A DNA stretch of 64,000 nt from Petrosia ficiformis (lineage: Eukaryota; Porifera; Demospongiae; Haplosclerida; Petrosiidae), in assembly GCA_947044365.1 (NCBI GenBank), contig OX345636.1, forward strand, positions 11,099,809 through 11,163,808. The letters are read 5' to 3'. Of the stretch, positions 1 through 12,747 are shown in pieces. Each line of letters opens with the position of its first letter. Position 1 is the first letter of the stretch. The notes under the pieces were generated by a model. It saw nothing but the letters and a program-made list of their open reading frames with translations, made no database searches and was not told the origin of the DNA. The translations under genes were made by a program, and so were the position numbers.

Positions 1-242
1 TATTCCATTCATCTATCATTCATTATCTTTGTTTCCCATCTCCTTTGGTGTTAGCTGGGAAGGTGTACCCATCAGTAGATTTCCCCAAGCAAGAATATTT
101 AATGCCCACCTGGGGTCTGCATTTATCTATCTATCTACCTGTTTATCTCTATGTCTATCCGTCTATCTTTTTTCTCGGTTGCAACATTGACAGTGATGAC
201 AACCACAGTCCCGTACTTGAAACCAGCTGTAAGCTGTTATAT

Positions 243-251
243 TTATGTATG

Positions 252-299
<48 letters not shown>

Positions 300-537
300 T
301 ATGTCATGATAAAGCCACCCTTCAAAGCTTCCGACAGTGCTACATGCATCGTGGTTTGATATGTGCACTGTATGGTTCGTGGCTTCATTAAGCTGTATAA
401 ACATGAAGTCATGAAAGATATTTGTTATGTCATGCAATATCAGGGCTTATAGTCACCTCGCCCTTGAGCATAAGTCCTCGGGCTCAGTGATTATAAACCT
501 GATATAGCACTCGTGGCATGACATAACATTAACATAT

Positions 538-584
<47 letters not shown>

Positions 585-592
585 CAAAATAT
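243..592. repeat. (TA)n microsatellites
   Basis: Two long TA/AT dinucleotide runs, near 256-292 and 535-582, flank about 240 bp of unique sequence. The open frames across them are low complexity and not coding. Positions 1-242 hold only short ATCT-type repeats and no gene I can support. Confidence 0.85.
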
Positions 593-998
593 TAAAAGTT
601 TTTTCAAAATCAAGGTGATATAGGGATTACAAATGTAAAGGAACAAGATAGGGATGATGATAATTTGGCATCCCTACATTACATGTACCTTGACTTTTGT
701 AACACATTTTTCATTCTATTGGTAGAAAGTTGATACTGTTGAATTTTTGGATGCACTTTGTGTTATTTGTTATTCTATTAGAATCTTATTCTGCCCTGGT
801 TTTATGGTTTTTGACACCAGTAATAATTAATTATATGAATAACTACATGTATGTATCAAATTATATACAATTTATGCATATTGGAATTTCAAAATATCAA
901 GGTGATGTAGGGATGCCAAATTATCATCATCCCTATCTTGTTCCTTTACATTTGTCATCCCTATATCACCTTGATTTTTGAAGAAAATTTTTAATATC
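589..998. mobile_element. Foldback MITE
   Basis: A left arm of about 95 bp (589-685) recurs inverted at about 888-998. Both arms carry the TATCACCTTGAT outer segment and the segments around CATCCCTATCTTGTTCC and CCAAATTATCATCATCCC. The roughly 200-bp middle is unique and has no gene. I see long inverted arms but no clear target duplication, so the class is open. Confidence 0.7.
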
Positions 999-2690
999 AT
1001 GTTTCCCAGATTTTTTCATGATCACAGTTTCAATTGCTGTGGTAAAGCATAACATTTTATTAAATAAAATACATACCCACAGTAATTACTATCAAAATGG
1101 TGTCTTCATACAAACACTGCGTTGTAAGCTAGCAGGGCCGTATGAGAAAGGGCATGTTTAGTAAATGTGGACCAAAATACCATTAGAATACGACCACAAT
1201 AATTTATGAAGATTTGATTTATGAACTAACTTGACTTTCTGTTTATTTTTAGAGTTATTTGTGTGACCCAAGAACAAGAAACATAGGTGCTTTTGGAGTT
1301 TTTAAAGTCCTTATTGCTTAGACACAGTAAGCTTTCTGTTCTTCAAAATACTATTTTTGGAGGTAATGAAGGTTGTAGATTGTATTTCTGGCACTGCAGA
1401 ATCGTTTTTAATGCTCTTGTGAAATGCTATTATCTACAAATTACTGAAATATAATCCCACACACTTGGGCATCTGCCCCCATGTGTATTTCAGTAATAGA
1501 CCATGTGCACATTCTATACTCTAACATACGTGTATATAATATAAACATGTAATGTACATAAATTATGAACTTGATGATGGCATTTTATGATGTATAGTAA
1601 CTATGTGGATGGATAGATAGGTGGATGGTTAAGGTTCAAAAAGCTGTATGATATTGTTGATTAAACATTCCAATATGGAACAGAATGTGTATAGTCTCGT
1701 ATTTCACCAGTTCTGAGGTCAGGTTCTGAGCTATTTAAAGATGAGAGTTCTGAGTAAACATCATCTTCTAATTTATAAAGCTCTTCATCCAAATAATCGT
1801 TTCTGTAGAAGATAGTTTTCTTTAACGTGTTGAGTCATGGATGGCACACTACACATGCAACAGTGGGATGATAATCCTGGTTCTTCTCAATACTTCATAA
1901 ATATATTCCTAAATATAATTATATACAGGAATGAATTTTGATTTTCCCTGCTGTATATAAACTTTGGGTCATGTGTTCTTTTTAGTTTAAATTCTTGCTC
2001 TATCTACATGTATATCTTTCGTTCTCTTTTTGTCATCTCATTAATGATCTATTGTCTTTTTCTGCTTTGTTTTGTTTCACTTTTGAGTTTGTTTTTCTAT
2101 TTCTTGCAACCTTGGGTTCTTGGTTTTCGAAGGTATGCATGCTACGCTCCAATACTCAAGAGATTTTCCCCAATATTTTTACCCAACATGCTCCATATGC
2201 TCCTTAAATTTCATTAAAAAAGAACCTAAAAATGACAACATGAAACTTACTCGAACAGTAACTGAACTGCAAAATATAATTTTGTGGACCATATTACACA
2301 TGTCTAAGCCATGCTATCATTCAAAGATTCAGCATCCATCTCAGAGTATTATTTCATTTTATTATATAATTTTCTATGAACCAGTACATATTGTACAAAG
2401 GTGTATAAATCATTATTCTATGAATTGTTGCTTTTAATTTTTGTTGTTAGTGAGACATTGGGGAAGCTACATGTACGTGATACACCAGGAACTGTGGAAT
2501 TGCCAGGAGTTAACTGTATTGCACCAGGACCATAGTTAGGAGGAAGCCCGGCAGAAGTTCAGGGGTCACCACATAACAAGGAGTAAGGTGAACTCTTATT
2601 TTTCTTTTTTTCATATTCCTCCCTTTCAATTTGCAATCCTTTTCTGCTCCATTGTCTGTCTCTGTTGTTCTAATGGCATATAATGGTTTT
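999..2690. other. Gene-free interval
   Basis: AT-rich sequence. The open frames at about 1995-2437 and 2510-2776 are short, lack recognisable domains, have no convincing splice context and overlap one another. I see no gene, RNA gene or transposon end here. Confidence 0.5.
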
Positions 2691-3074
2691 AACATGTTTT
2701 TGAGATGCATATTAATCCACATTATAGAGTATCCATGTAGGCATATGTCACAGCTATGCACTCTGACAGTATACATACATACATATCCCTACTATACCAT
2801 TGTATGACATACTGTATCCACGTAGGGATATATCAGAGCTATACACTCAGAGTGTATATATACATGTAGTACAGAACATAGTACATGTATATGTGTACTA
2901 CATGGATACACTCTGTTCTGTACTATACACTCAGAGTATATAGTACAGAACATAGTATACATGTGTATATATCTGTACTACCATGGTCTACATAGATACA
3001 CTGTATCTATGCAAGCATATATCAGAGCTGTACTCTCAAAGTGTATCTATAGTATAGAACATAGTATACATGTA

Positions 3075-4138
3075 CAGTAGAGGACATAAAAAAGTTAACG
3101 TTTCGTAATAGTAGAACAATCGTTTATGGTTCCATTTGTTGCTGATTACCATTGTAATCGTTTTTTTTTTTTAAACGATGCCGATTGTTTGCGTTAGTAA
3201 TTAACTTATAATTAAAATGGACATTTTTGTTTACCCTAAAAACACATGTACAGTGTATGTGTGGGCAAACCGCTTAATATCTAATTCTTTTCAGCTCCAT
3301 AACTCATATTTTATCATACTGAAGATTCTAAGTTACTTTGCTGGACAGAAGAGTTGTTAACAAAGCCAATAATGTCAAACTTATGCTTTGTTATCACCAG
3401 GAAGAGTCCAAGGCGAGCATTTGAAAGTATAGTAGTACCACAGGCAACGCCAACCTCTGTACAAACTTGTATAACTTATGCGTTTTAAACAGCAGTGACT
3501 TTTAACTCATTTATTTAGACAGAAGACCTTTTAAGAAAGCCATAGATACCAAAAACATGCTTCGCTAGCTGCAAGAAAGCAGCAAGGCGAGTGTTTGAAA
3601 GTGTAGTAGTCAGCAGCGATACCCACCTTTGGCACTCATGTGATTTCTATGCGCATGTGCAAAAATTGCTTTAATGGTCTTTCAAAACGATTACAATATA
3701 TATAGAGAAATAAGTATTCCTATGATTCCTATGTGGTGTGCAACATTCAGTAATCATGGCTGACTCTGAAACACTACATATTATTATATGTATTATTTTG
3801 ACTATATGTCTACTTTTCTTACTTTTTAGACGTGTATTGCACTTTCTATGAGCAGCTTTCTTCCTGCTGGTCTGTAGCTATAGAGCTTAAGGTTGCTTTC
3901 TTTTACGCGTCATGCCCATTAATTGACTGAGCCCCCTGGAATGATGCAACTTCTTTAACTACGTATACAATGGCATGCTCACACAAGTGACACATACATA
4001 CATTGAACCTATGAGAAAGCAATCATAGAGATGGCCCTACGGGCCATAAAAACAATTCATAATCGTAAAAACGGAACCAATCAGAGAACGATAGTAGAAT
4101 TATTACGAAATGTAAACTTTTTTTTATGTCCTCTACTG
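3075..4138. mobile_element. Tc1/mariner-type MITE with TA target duplication
   Basis: The element begins CAGTAGAGGACATAAAAAAG at 3075 and ends with the inverted counterpart at 4138. The arms match for about 60 bp with few mismatches, including the TTTCGTAATA and AACGATxxT segments. A TA dinucleotide sits on each side (3073-3074 and 4139-4140), as expected for Tc1/mariner or a related TA-inserting family. It has no transposase frame. A second MITE is nested in it. Confidence 0.75.
3690..4050 (-). mobile_element. Nested copy of the GGCCCGTAGGGCC MITE family
   Basis: Read on the minus strand this matches the copy at 4763-5225. Shared parts are the terminal ATGGCCCGTAGGGCCATC segment, a central block with TACGTAGTTAAGGAAGTTGC-like and TCAATTAATGGG-like sequence, and the AGTCAGCCATGATTACTGAA segment. 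It lies inside the Tc1/mariner-like element, so it inserted later. Confidence 0.7.
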
Positions 4139-4316
4139 TACATGTATATTATACTACCAATCTACCATGGTATACATGGATACACTGTATCCATTCAGGC
4201 ATATATCACAGCTATACACTCTCAGTGTATAGTACAGAGCATGGTATATGTGTACTACATGAATACACTGTATCCATATAAGCATATACATTGTATCAGA
4301 GCTATACATTCGAGTG

Positions 4317-4420
4317 ATGTTCAAATTTGCTATCAAAGGCTAAGATTACTTTGATACTGATTGAACCCTAACCTACTCCTGACATTCATGAGACTTTGAT
4401 GGCAAACTTGGACATTATTG
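4317..4420. mobile_element. Short MITE with TTGGACATT-type ends
   Basis: A segment of about 100 bp with inverted ends (GCTATCAAAGG and CTTTGATGGCAAACTTGG) and the internal phrase TGATTGAACCCTAACC. Related copies lie at about 30490-30590 and 51795-51930. It has no coding capacity. Confidence 0.6.
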
Positions 4421-4762
4421 GCCTCGAAAAATATCACTATTCCTAAAGTAACACTGAAGACTACGTGTGTATCTTTCTAAACATTGACATGCTTGTGGAT
4501 TTAACTAGTACTACATGTAATTTTGTTCTTTGAACATACTATACTGATTATTAGTTGTAGTTTCCACATGTTTTGGGCAAAACTAATTTCTTACTGCTAG
4601 TCTCAGTGATCATTCATTCATTTATGTGCCATGCCAATTTATTGACCTAGCTTGATCTGTACTATAATTTATATTTCTAGCTTGAGTGCATCACTTTGTG
4701 GGATGTGGCATCATAACCATAGTTTTTCCAAGTTCCAGTTTTATGCTTGCCTACATTTCCAC

Positions 4763-5225
4763 CTTTTTATGGCCCGTAGGGCCATCCCTATAATTGCTTT
4801 CCACGGGGTTTAATGTATATATATATATATATATATAATTATATATGTTTGTGTCACTTGCGCGACTATGCCTTGTATACGTAGTTAAGGAAGTTGCGTC
4901 ATTCCCGGGGGCTCTGTCAATTAATGGGCGTGGTGCGTAAAAGAACGCGCGATCAAGCTCTACACACCAGCAGAAAGAAAGCTGTTAAGCTTACGTAGAA
5001 ACTGGAACTAATAGCTAGCTATTCTGCCTGAAATATATTCCTAAAGTTCTACAAGGTCCTTTGAAAGGTCAGGAGAGTAGATAATCAAAATAATAACTAT
5101 AATAAGCTGTTGTCTTTCATGCTTGATAAAGTCAGCCATGATTACTGAATTCTGCACACCACAAAGCAGTCATATCTTCACTTAAATTTGTAAAGCAATC
5201 GTAGGGATGTTTTTTTCTCTATATA
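4763..5225 (+). mobile_element. GGCCCGTAGGGCC-family MITE, fullest single copy
   Basis: Starts with ATGGCCCGTAGGGCCATCCC and ends with an AAGCAATCGTAGGGATG-like inverted counterpart. Internally it has a short TA run, a GC-richer block around 4855-4960 and the AACTGGAACTAATAGCTAGC segment shared with the palindrome at 10448-11580. Other copies or fragments occur at 3690-4050, about 5545-5700, 5935-5980, 9989-10290, 14287-14580 and 17165-17345. It encodes no protein. Confidence 0.75.
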
Positions 5226-5394
5226 CACTTGTTTGCTCCATAATATATAATATACAATGTAGATAATATTCGTCTATTCGTCTATTCAAGCCTCAAATAA
5301 GAGATGACTCATGACTGTAGTAATTGTTCCGTTGTTTTCATACTAATGAATTTGTAATGTAAACATAATTTGTTTTGAAAAACATCAAATAACA

Positions 5395-5545
5395 ATTATT
5401 CATTTAGTACACACATATACATGTACATGTATGTACGTACATGTATATGTACATGTACATGTATGTACATGCATATGTATATCACATATGTATTGTACAT
5501 ACATGTAATACACATATACATGTGTACAATGTGTATAATATATAT
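5395..5545. repeat. TACATG/TATATG simple repeat
   Basis: An alternating ACATGT/ATATGT/TGTACA tract. Open frames through it (about 5396-5581) are translations of the repeat, not genes. Confidence 0.85.
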
Positions 5546-5980
5546 CGGATCCCTATGATTGCTTTGGGACTCAGTAATCATGGCTGACTATCATGCCTGA
5601 AACACAACATACAGCCTATTATTTGGATTATCTATTATTTGGATTATTTACTCTCCTTACCTTTTAAAGGATCTTGCAGAACTTTAGGAATATAATTTTA
5701 AAATTAAAATTATAAACCACTTCATATAACCCTACATAAGTAAAGCTCTTTGTATTTTCCTTTATAGCATACTAATGTATGGTTATATGGAAGTGGTTTG
5801 TTTAATTTGGGGTCCTATGTTAGCCACCTAACCCTGTTCACATGCTTTTTGGGTTTTGACATCCCTACATCTTTCATTTCATCTTCTTTCATTTTTATAG
5901 GAAATGTTTTTTATTATTCTTTATATATATATATATAGTTTGAACCCATAGGAAAGCAGTCACAGGGATGGCCCTATGGG
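5545..5980. mobile_element. Mosaic of MITE fragments
   Basis: 5545-5700 is an inverted fragment of the GGCCCGTAGGGCC family (AGTAATCATGGCTGAC segment). About 5710-5930 matches half of the foldback element at 58631-58936 (TTATATGGAAGTGGTTTGTT, GGGTTTTGACATCCCTACAT). 5935-5980 is another end fragment of the first family. Confidence 0.6.
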
Positions 5981-7678
5981 CTACAATACATGTAAATACA
6001 TGTACACTGTACATCTGAATTAGCCACCATTTTTGGATAAGAGTGAAAATAGTGCACTTCTACTTATGTATAGTCTCTTGCACATAAATTATGTCAAATT
6101 CCATCTACTTACAATGCTCTGCGCTATTCAAACATGTTTGCCTCTTTTAATGCAAATTGTGAAAAGTGATCAATTATCGCACAAATGTCTCTAATTTTGT
6201 AATACCTAAATTTAGTCTAGCATTACAAGTACATGTATCAAATATCTGAATTTCATGTTATCATAACCTGTTTCTAGTGAAACATCAAACATGAAGTATT
6301 AGCTAATCGTTATGAGAGATTATACATGAGCAGAGGTGAACAATTTTTGCTATGTATACATTTAGGTGTAACCCAATGTTCTGACCCACAATGTGGATCA
6401 ACAAAGATGGAAATACATGTATGCCTAGGCTTTTAAAACAATGGATAGGATGCTACATTCCACAAGATGGTACACTCAAGCTGGAAATATAGGCAAGCGT
6501 ACATTTTTTTCAGGAATTTACCCAAAGGGGGGAGGGTAAAACCTGGGATATGAAATACTTCCCCAGGATTGGATTACTGAAATAATTTCTGTATTGTACT
6601 TTCTATGTAGGGATGGCTGCCCAGACCACACTAATTTCTTAGATTTACAAATAATACTGTACATTGTATTAAAGGTTCAATCACCATTTGTGTGATATGT
6701 GTGTCTGTTGGTCTGCCTGTCTGTCTCTGTCTGTCTGTCTTTCTGTCTCTCTGTCTGTCTATATTTGTATGTATATTTCTAAGTATAGGAGTCTGTGACT
6801 ATCCAACGGTGTGGCGGGTTACCCTTCACTTTACCTGCCCTTTAGATTTTGATCCCCCCTTGTTTTGTGGGCAGTCTGGCCTTGGGAACCAGAAATGTGG
6901 GGTTAAAGAAATCTTCAACAGGGCCCCAACCCTCTCTCCTCTAGATCTGCTTTAATCCAACATGTGGTAAACTTTGTCTTTAGATTGACTTGGGATTGTA
7001 CTCGCCCGCTCATTAGAAACGAAAAATTTAATTTTTTATTTATTTCTTTATTAAATTTTAATCATCATTATTATGTTAATTTATGTTTAACCCTTAGAGG
7101 ACATATGTTTGAAGTGTGTTCCTAGCATTACCAAATACACCAAATGTCTGTAATTGGTGGTAGGGATAAGGGAATGAAATTGCTTAAAATGTTGATGGTT
7201 TTTCGGCCACCCTTTGGCCTAAATATGGTGTATGAGGGGAATTTTAAAGGGTGTAATGTGGGTTGGAAGGGGATGCAGCCCCCTCACCACCCACGCAATT
7301 TGGGGATTCGGTGGCCCTGTCCATGCAATTTGGTGGGTAGATGAGAAATGTTCCTGGGCATAAAACCTGATATTGTGAGTGTAGCTGGTGCCAACATGCA
7401 GTGGGGTTGTTTTGTTTCCCCCAGTTGCAGTGAAAAGAGGGAGAACACTGCATTTGAATTAGTCCTATGAAGCGCTTTCGAGTCCTGGTAAGCAAGTTGC
7501 TAGAAGTAGTACTCCATGTTGCAAAATGAGAAAGGTTTGGGGTACTGAAAGTGAACGGTGGCTAAAATATATGCAGCAGAGTTGCCAGTGTTAGAAACGA
7601 GAAAAATTTTAAAAAGCAAGCTTGGATTAAAATTTTATAATTTAGTTCTAAGCTTCAGTAGTTAAAGACAATACTGTA
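5981..7678. other. Gene-free interval with a TGTC microsatellite
   Basis: A CTGT/TCTG tract lies at about 6700-6765. The frames at about 6692-6955 and 7144-7495 show no domain and run through repeat or G-rich low-complexity sequence. I see nothing else supportable. Confidence 0.45.
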
Positions 7679-7679
7679 T

Positions 7680-7688
7680 GCATGCATG

Positions 7689-7719
<31 letters not shown>

Positions 7720-7905
7720 GTATGTATGTATCTATGTATCTATGTATGAATGTACGTGTATGTATGTATGTATATATGGATGTGTATGTATGTATGTATG
7801 TATGTAAGTATGTACATGTATGTATCTACACATGTATGTATATGTATGTAATATTATGTATATATGTATGTATGTATGTATGTATGTACATGTATGTGTA
7901 TATAT
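7680..7905. repeat. (TATG)n microsatellite
   Basis: More than 200 bp of TATG units with scattered substitutions. The Met/Tyr/Val/Cys-rich and His/Thr/Tyr-rich frames on the two strands are artefacts of the repeat. Confidence 0.95.
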
Positions 7906-7913
7906 ATGTATGT

Positions 7914-8456
7914 TAGAGCTGAGCGATAGTACATTTTTCACTATCACGATAGTGTTAGACCCAATATTCACGATAGACGATAGTATCGCGATAGTATGTA
8001 CCATTAATAATTTTTTTTTGAAATAAAGAGTAAATAAATAATGAGATATATAAACATTGTAATAAGTAAAATAGGATCTGCTTGGTGGTGCTACTAGACT
8101 TTACAGACACTCTGCTTGTTATACTTGGTTGTGCTGCCTGTTAAGCTTCTTTAAATTCCTTAATGGTGACTCTCCAAATGAAACCTCAGGTTAGTGGTAT
8201 TGCCTGAATATTTTAGTATCAGTTTGCACAATTGACAGTGCACTTCAGTCTCCAATCTTGTTTACTCTTCAGCCATAATTCATTACTAACTCACATGGTA
8301 ATATTTTATGCATGTGCGCGCAACCCACGTGTGTGGTCATGCGCATGCGCACACACCACGTGGTTACTATCGATAGTAGAAAATCAATAATCGTGATTGC
8401 GATTGTAAATGTACTATCGCAATATATCGCATTATCGATACTATCGCTCAGCCCTA
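7914..8456. mobile_element. hAT-type MITE with 8-bp target duplication
   Basis: The ends read TAGAGCTGAGCGATAGTA at 7914 and, inverted, TAGGGCTGAGCGATAGTA at 8456. The direct 8-bp duplication ATGTATGT lies at 7906-7913 and 8457-8464, although it sits in a TATG repeat and so is weaker evidence than usual. The interior holds an NRF1-like palindrome near 8338-8349 (TGCGCATGCGCA) between CACGTG motifs, which suggests promoter sequence from an autonomous relative. No transposase frame remains. Confidence 0.8.
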
Positions 8457-8867
8457 ATGTATGTATGTATGTGATTACTTTAATGATGTGTGTAAACACT
8501 ATGTGTATATGTACTGTACATGTATATGTTAATAAAACGTCACTAGAGTACAGTAATTACTCAGTAGTTCAACAGTACATTGAACAGTAATTGCTATACA
8601 TGTCGATTGAACACCACAGTAGTGAGACAATAATTTCTATACTAATGTAATTACTATTACTGTATGGTGAATTTTGATGGGCATATACTGTACACACACT
8701 GTATATCACTTATGTATGTAATCATCATACAGTGGTGAGTTACAAACTCTTTCTTGTCTCCTTTACGAGGACTCATTCAGAGGATTTCATAACACATTCT
8801 ACTCTACTATGTCATTAAGGGTATTTAGCTGCCTCAACCACGAAAATTTCCTGTTATACGGTATGTA

Positions 8868-9015
8868 CGTATGTACATCTATGTATGTATGTATAATTAT
8901 GTATGTACATCTATTATATGTATGTACATGTATGTACACATGTATTATGTACGTTTAATTATATACATGTATGTAAGTATGTATGTATTGTATGTATGTA
9001 CATGTACATGTGTAT
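8868..9015. repeat. TATG/TACATG microsatellite
   Basis: Simple-sequence tract of GTATGTACAT and TATG units. The related tract at about 9429-9520 lies on the other side of the hAT-like element, so one microsatellite was probably split by the insertion. Confidence 0.85.
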
Positions 9016-9019
9016 GTAC

Positions 9020-9428
9020 TATGGCTGGGACAATGTTTGCAAAACAACTTTCGAAGCTTCAACAAAAACGAACAAATATTCAAAGTTTGCTCATGTTTTT
9101 ATCAATGTTGCTCTTATTATCTTGATTGTCTGTAGAATGCATCCAAAACTAGATTATTACTTCATAACGAGTACTAGTCTTGTTCCTGTCACTGTTTCTA
9201 CTTACATTTTACATCACTGTACTTAGAAATGAGACAGAAGCAGCCAACATCAAAGCCTCAACTGGAACATACCCACATTATTATTAACCACACACTTGGA
9301 TTGCACAAGTTCACTTATGCAAACATTAAAGTAGGCATGGTAGCAAAGCTTCGAAGGAAAAAAAATTAGCTTCGAATGTGCAGCAAACAAACGAAGGTTC
9401 AAATATTTGAACCTTTTTCCCAGTCCTA
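9020..9428. mobile_element. hAT-type MITE, imperfect target duplication
   Basis: The ends are TATGGCTGGGACAA at 9020 and, inverted, TAGGACTGGGAAAA at 9428. Flanking octamers GTATGTAC (9012-9019) and ATATGTAC (9429-9436) match at seven of eight positions. The interior has repeated TTCGAAGCTTC and TTCAAATATT blocks and no transposase. Confidence 0.65.
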
Positions 9429-9988
9429 ATATGTACATATACAACTGTATGTATGTATGTATAATTGTGTATGTATGTATTATATGTATGTATGTTTAAT
9501 TCTGTACATGTATGTATGTATGTTGTCTACCTGCACCTCATTTTATTTTGAGTCTGAAGGTACTGACTGTACTAGAAATGATGTATCTCTTCTGATACAT
9601 CTGATGGAACTGGAACAAGCATTTCAGTTTTACATTACAGCTGCTTGAATGGAATCCAATTCTGAAAGCTCTAATAGTTTCTATTAGTAGTACCTCTTGA
9701 GCTGTAGGTACTAGATATACATGTGTATACTAGAAATGATTCTATTTTCATAATAATTATATAACATACATTTTGCATCATTCTGTACACTGTAACAATG
9801 TATTGTGAATTTGGGATACACTGTGCTGATGAGACCCAATAGGTCGAAACAATCTGATCAGTGTACATGTATATTCAGATTGTCCACAGTTGCCTTTACA
9901 AAGTAATTTATAATTTGCTTTAAAAAGTAAACAATCCTTTAATGATTATTCTGAAATTCTACTTTTAAAAGTATTGAATTATGATTTT

Positions 9989-10290
9989 TATGGCCCATAG
10001 GTCCATCCCTATGATTGCTTTACCATGAGTTCAATATTACATAATTATATTTATTGTGTACGTAGTTACCTCGTTCCTGGGTGCTTGCTCAATGAGTGTG
10101 GTATATAATGGAATTGTGGTACATAATGGAATGCACGCTCGAGCAAAAGACTGCTTGTAGCTTACGTAGAAACTGGAACTAATATAGCTACATGTAGCTA
10201 TTCTACCTGAAATATAATCCTAAAGTTCTACAAGGTTCTTTAAAAAACAAGGAGAGTAGATAATCAAAATAATAACTATAATAGGCTGAA
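9989..10290 (+). mobile_element. GGCCCGTAGGGCC-family MITE, 3'-truncated copy
   Basis: Begins TTATGGCCCATAGGTCCATC, keeps the CTGGAACTAAT and CTAAAGTTCTACAAGG blocks and ends in the AATAACTATAATAGGCTG block without the terminal inverted part. It lies just upstream of the large palindrome built from the same family. Confidence 0.6.
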
Positions 10291-10447
10291 CAGAAGTACT
10301 CCTATATTTTATACTAAAATAAAAACCTTTTTTCTTTGCCTACCAGATAGGGTCTACAGAGCAGAGGAAAGCTGTTAAATAATATTTAGTTTGTGATATT
10401 GTGATATTCAAATAAGGTGCAAACATGAAGCCTGGAGTTATACTTTT

Positions 10448-11580
10448 AACAAGATATATTGAGAAAAAACATCCCTATGGGATACGTAGAAACTGGAACT
10501 AATAGCTAGCTATTCTGCCTGAAATATATTCCTAAAGTTCTCCAAGGTCCTTTGAAAGGTCAGGAAAGTAGATAATCAAAATAATAACTATAATCAAGGC
10601 CTTGATTCGAGCCCCCACCCCGAGTGCTATATATTTCCTGTACAGCATGAGCAAAACAGTGGTTTATTAACTGTTTTAGAGAGAGAAAGGTGGCTACCAA
10701 GGAGAATTTTACTATGAAATGATTGTTTTACAAATGTGGGTGTAGATAAAAGTATACCTATGACTGCTTTGTGGTGTCCAGCATTCAGTAATCATGGCTG
10801 ACTTTATCAAGCATGAAAGACAACAGCTTATTATAGTTATTATTTTGATTATCTACTTTCCTGACCTTTCAAAGGACATTGGAGAACTTTAGGAATATAT
10901 TTCAGGCAGAATAGCTAGCTATTAGTTCCAGTTATATATATGTTTGTGTCACTTGCGCGAGTATGCGTTGTATACGTAGTTAAGGAAGTTGCGTCATTCC
11001 CGGGGGCTCGGTCAATTAATGGGTGTGGCGCGTAAAAGAATGCGCGCTCGAGCTCTAGAAACCAGCAGAAAGAAAGCCAAGTAGCTTACGTAGAAACTGG
11101 AACTAATAGCTAGCTATTCTGCCTGAAATATATTCCTAAAGTTCTCCAATGTCCTTTGAAAGGTCAGGAAAGTAGATAATCAAAATAATAACTATAATAA
11201 GCTGTTGTCTTTCATGCTTGATAAAGTCAGCCATGATTACTGAATGCTGGACACCACAAAGCAGTCATAGGTATACTTTTATCTACACCCACATTTGTAA
11301 AACAATCATTTCATAGTAAAATTCTCCTTGGTAGCCACCTTTCTCTCTCTAAAACAGTTAATAAACCACTGTTTTGCTCATGCTGTACAGGAAATATATA
11401 GCACTCGGGGTGGGGGCTCGAATCAAGGCCTTGATTATAGTTATTATTTTGATTATCTACTTTCCTGACCTTTCAAAGGACCTTGGAGAACTTTAGGAAT
11501 ATATTTCAGGCAGAATAGCTAGCTATTAGTTCCAGTTTCTACGTATCCCATAGGGATGTTTTTTCTCAATATATCTTGTT
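10448..11580. repeat. Near-perfect long inverted repeat (485-bp arms, 162-bp spacer)
   Basis: Arm 1 (10448-10933) and arm 2 (11096-11580) are reverse complements with almost no differences where I compared them. Checked points include the ATCCCTATGGGATACGTAGA outer end, the CGAGCCCCCACCCCGAGTG block, and the ACATTGG/CCTTGG variants, which are mirrored correctly. The spacer 10934-11095 is the GC-richer central block of the GGCCCGTAGGGCC MITE family (CATTCCCGGGGGCTCGG). The object is either a composite MITE or a recent inverted duplication with another segment captured in each arm. Confidence 0.9.
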
Positions 11581-12452
11581 TTTCTTACACTTCATTTTTT
11601 CTTCAATTTTTTGTAGCAGGATTGACATAACATGTGTATGAGGTTGCCTTAGGTTGGAATTTTACAACTTCCTGCCAGAAAGGAAGTACGATCTACTTGA
11701 CAGAATACTGATACAATTCACAGATGTACCAGCATTTTGTAGTTTTGTTGTTGGGCAGTGCTCTGATTCAAGTGTCCAGCCATTGATGTTACTCTGAAGT
11801 TAGCTTAGGGCGCTTAAATATATGTAGTAGGTAAGCGATCATGCTGGCCATAAAAACATTTAATTATAAATAATAATCAGCAATATCAACTCCACTTCTC
11901 AATTAATTAAAATAATTATTGATGTAGAAAGATGACACTGTATATATTAATCACACCCCTTGCAAATCAATTGGTTTAGTGACCCTGTCCACATATTTTA
12001 GCATTTCTCTTTCTGAAAGAAGCCTTGAACAATCTTGGTGTAAATGGTGCCAACATCTAAAAGCTCATTTGTTTAGCATAGTTGCCTTCAAGGGGGTGAA
12101 GAGATTCTACATTCAACTCAAGTTAGCAAGTTTGGGCCACAGGAAGGGGACAGGAGTGGTAACCTATGAGCAGCAGTGAAGCTGTTCAACTTAAACTATA
12201 CAGTGTATTGATAAGTTAATTTTGCCGAGTTGTAATAATAATTATACATAGTTATTGATTAAAACATAATTACTCATAGATGAAGGATTGCTGAGTACTT
12301 CTCTGGTTTCCAATAGCATTTACATGTAATGAGGAACCTCCAGATTCTTAGTGTTAAAGAATTATTCAAGCTATATATCATTAAGTATTTGTTACTATTT
12401 GAAAAGCTTTAAGAGTTAGAACATGTTTACAGTTCAATAAGGATACTAAAAC

Positions 12453-12483
<31 letters not shown>

Positions 12484-12569
12484 TGTTTAGTAGCTACTAG
12501 TGAACTAATTCACTATGCATGTATAATTATACAATGTATATAATATTATATATATATAATTATATATGT

Positions 12570-12608
<39 letters not shown>

Positions 12609-12740
12609 TCTGCTGTCCTATAATCATCTAATATAATTGTCTAACTATGTACAGTAAAAGACAGGTATCAACTAATAATAAAATTATTATTGTATGTAGC
12701 TAGCCAGCTTAAAAAAAAACAAACAGCAATTTAACTTATA
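11581..12740. other. Gene-free interval 3' of the Roc-COR gene
   Basis: Contains (ATA)n near 12455-12483 and (TA)n near 12540-12610. The frame at 11979-12179 has no domain or splice support. The interval probably holds the 3' flank of the minus-strand gene ending at 12748. Confidence 0.45.
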
Positions 12741-12747
12741 GCAAGTG

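Larger units (their letters stand above)
2700..4330. repeat. Degenerate tandem/palindromic repeat interrupted by a transposon
   Basis: Units containing ATACACTGTATCCAT, AGCTATACACTC and TAGTACAGAACATAGTATACATG-like segments recur irregularly from about 2700 to 3070 and again from 4140 to 4310. The two blocks were one array before the Tc1/mariner-like element at 3075-4138 inserted. Many units are locally self-complementary. Confidence 0.6.

Noticed and set aside
7680..8026. Several overlapping open frames on both strands
   Set aside because: They translate the TATG microsatellite and its edge; composition is Met/Tyr/Val/Cys or His/Thr/Tyr only.
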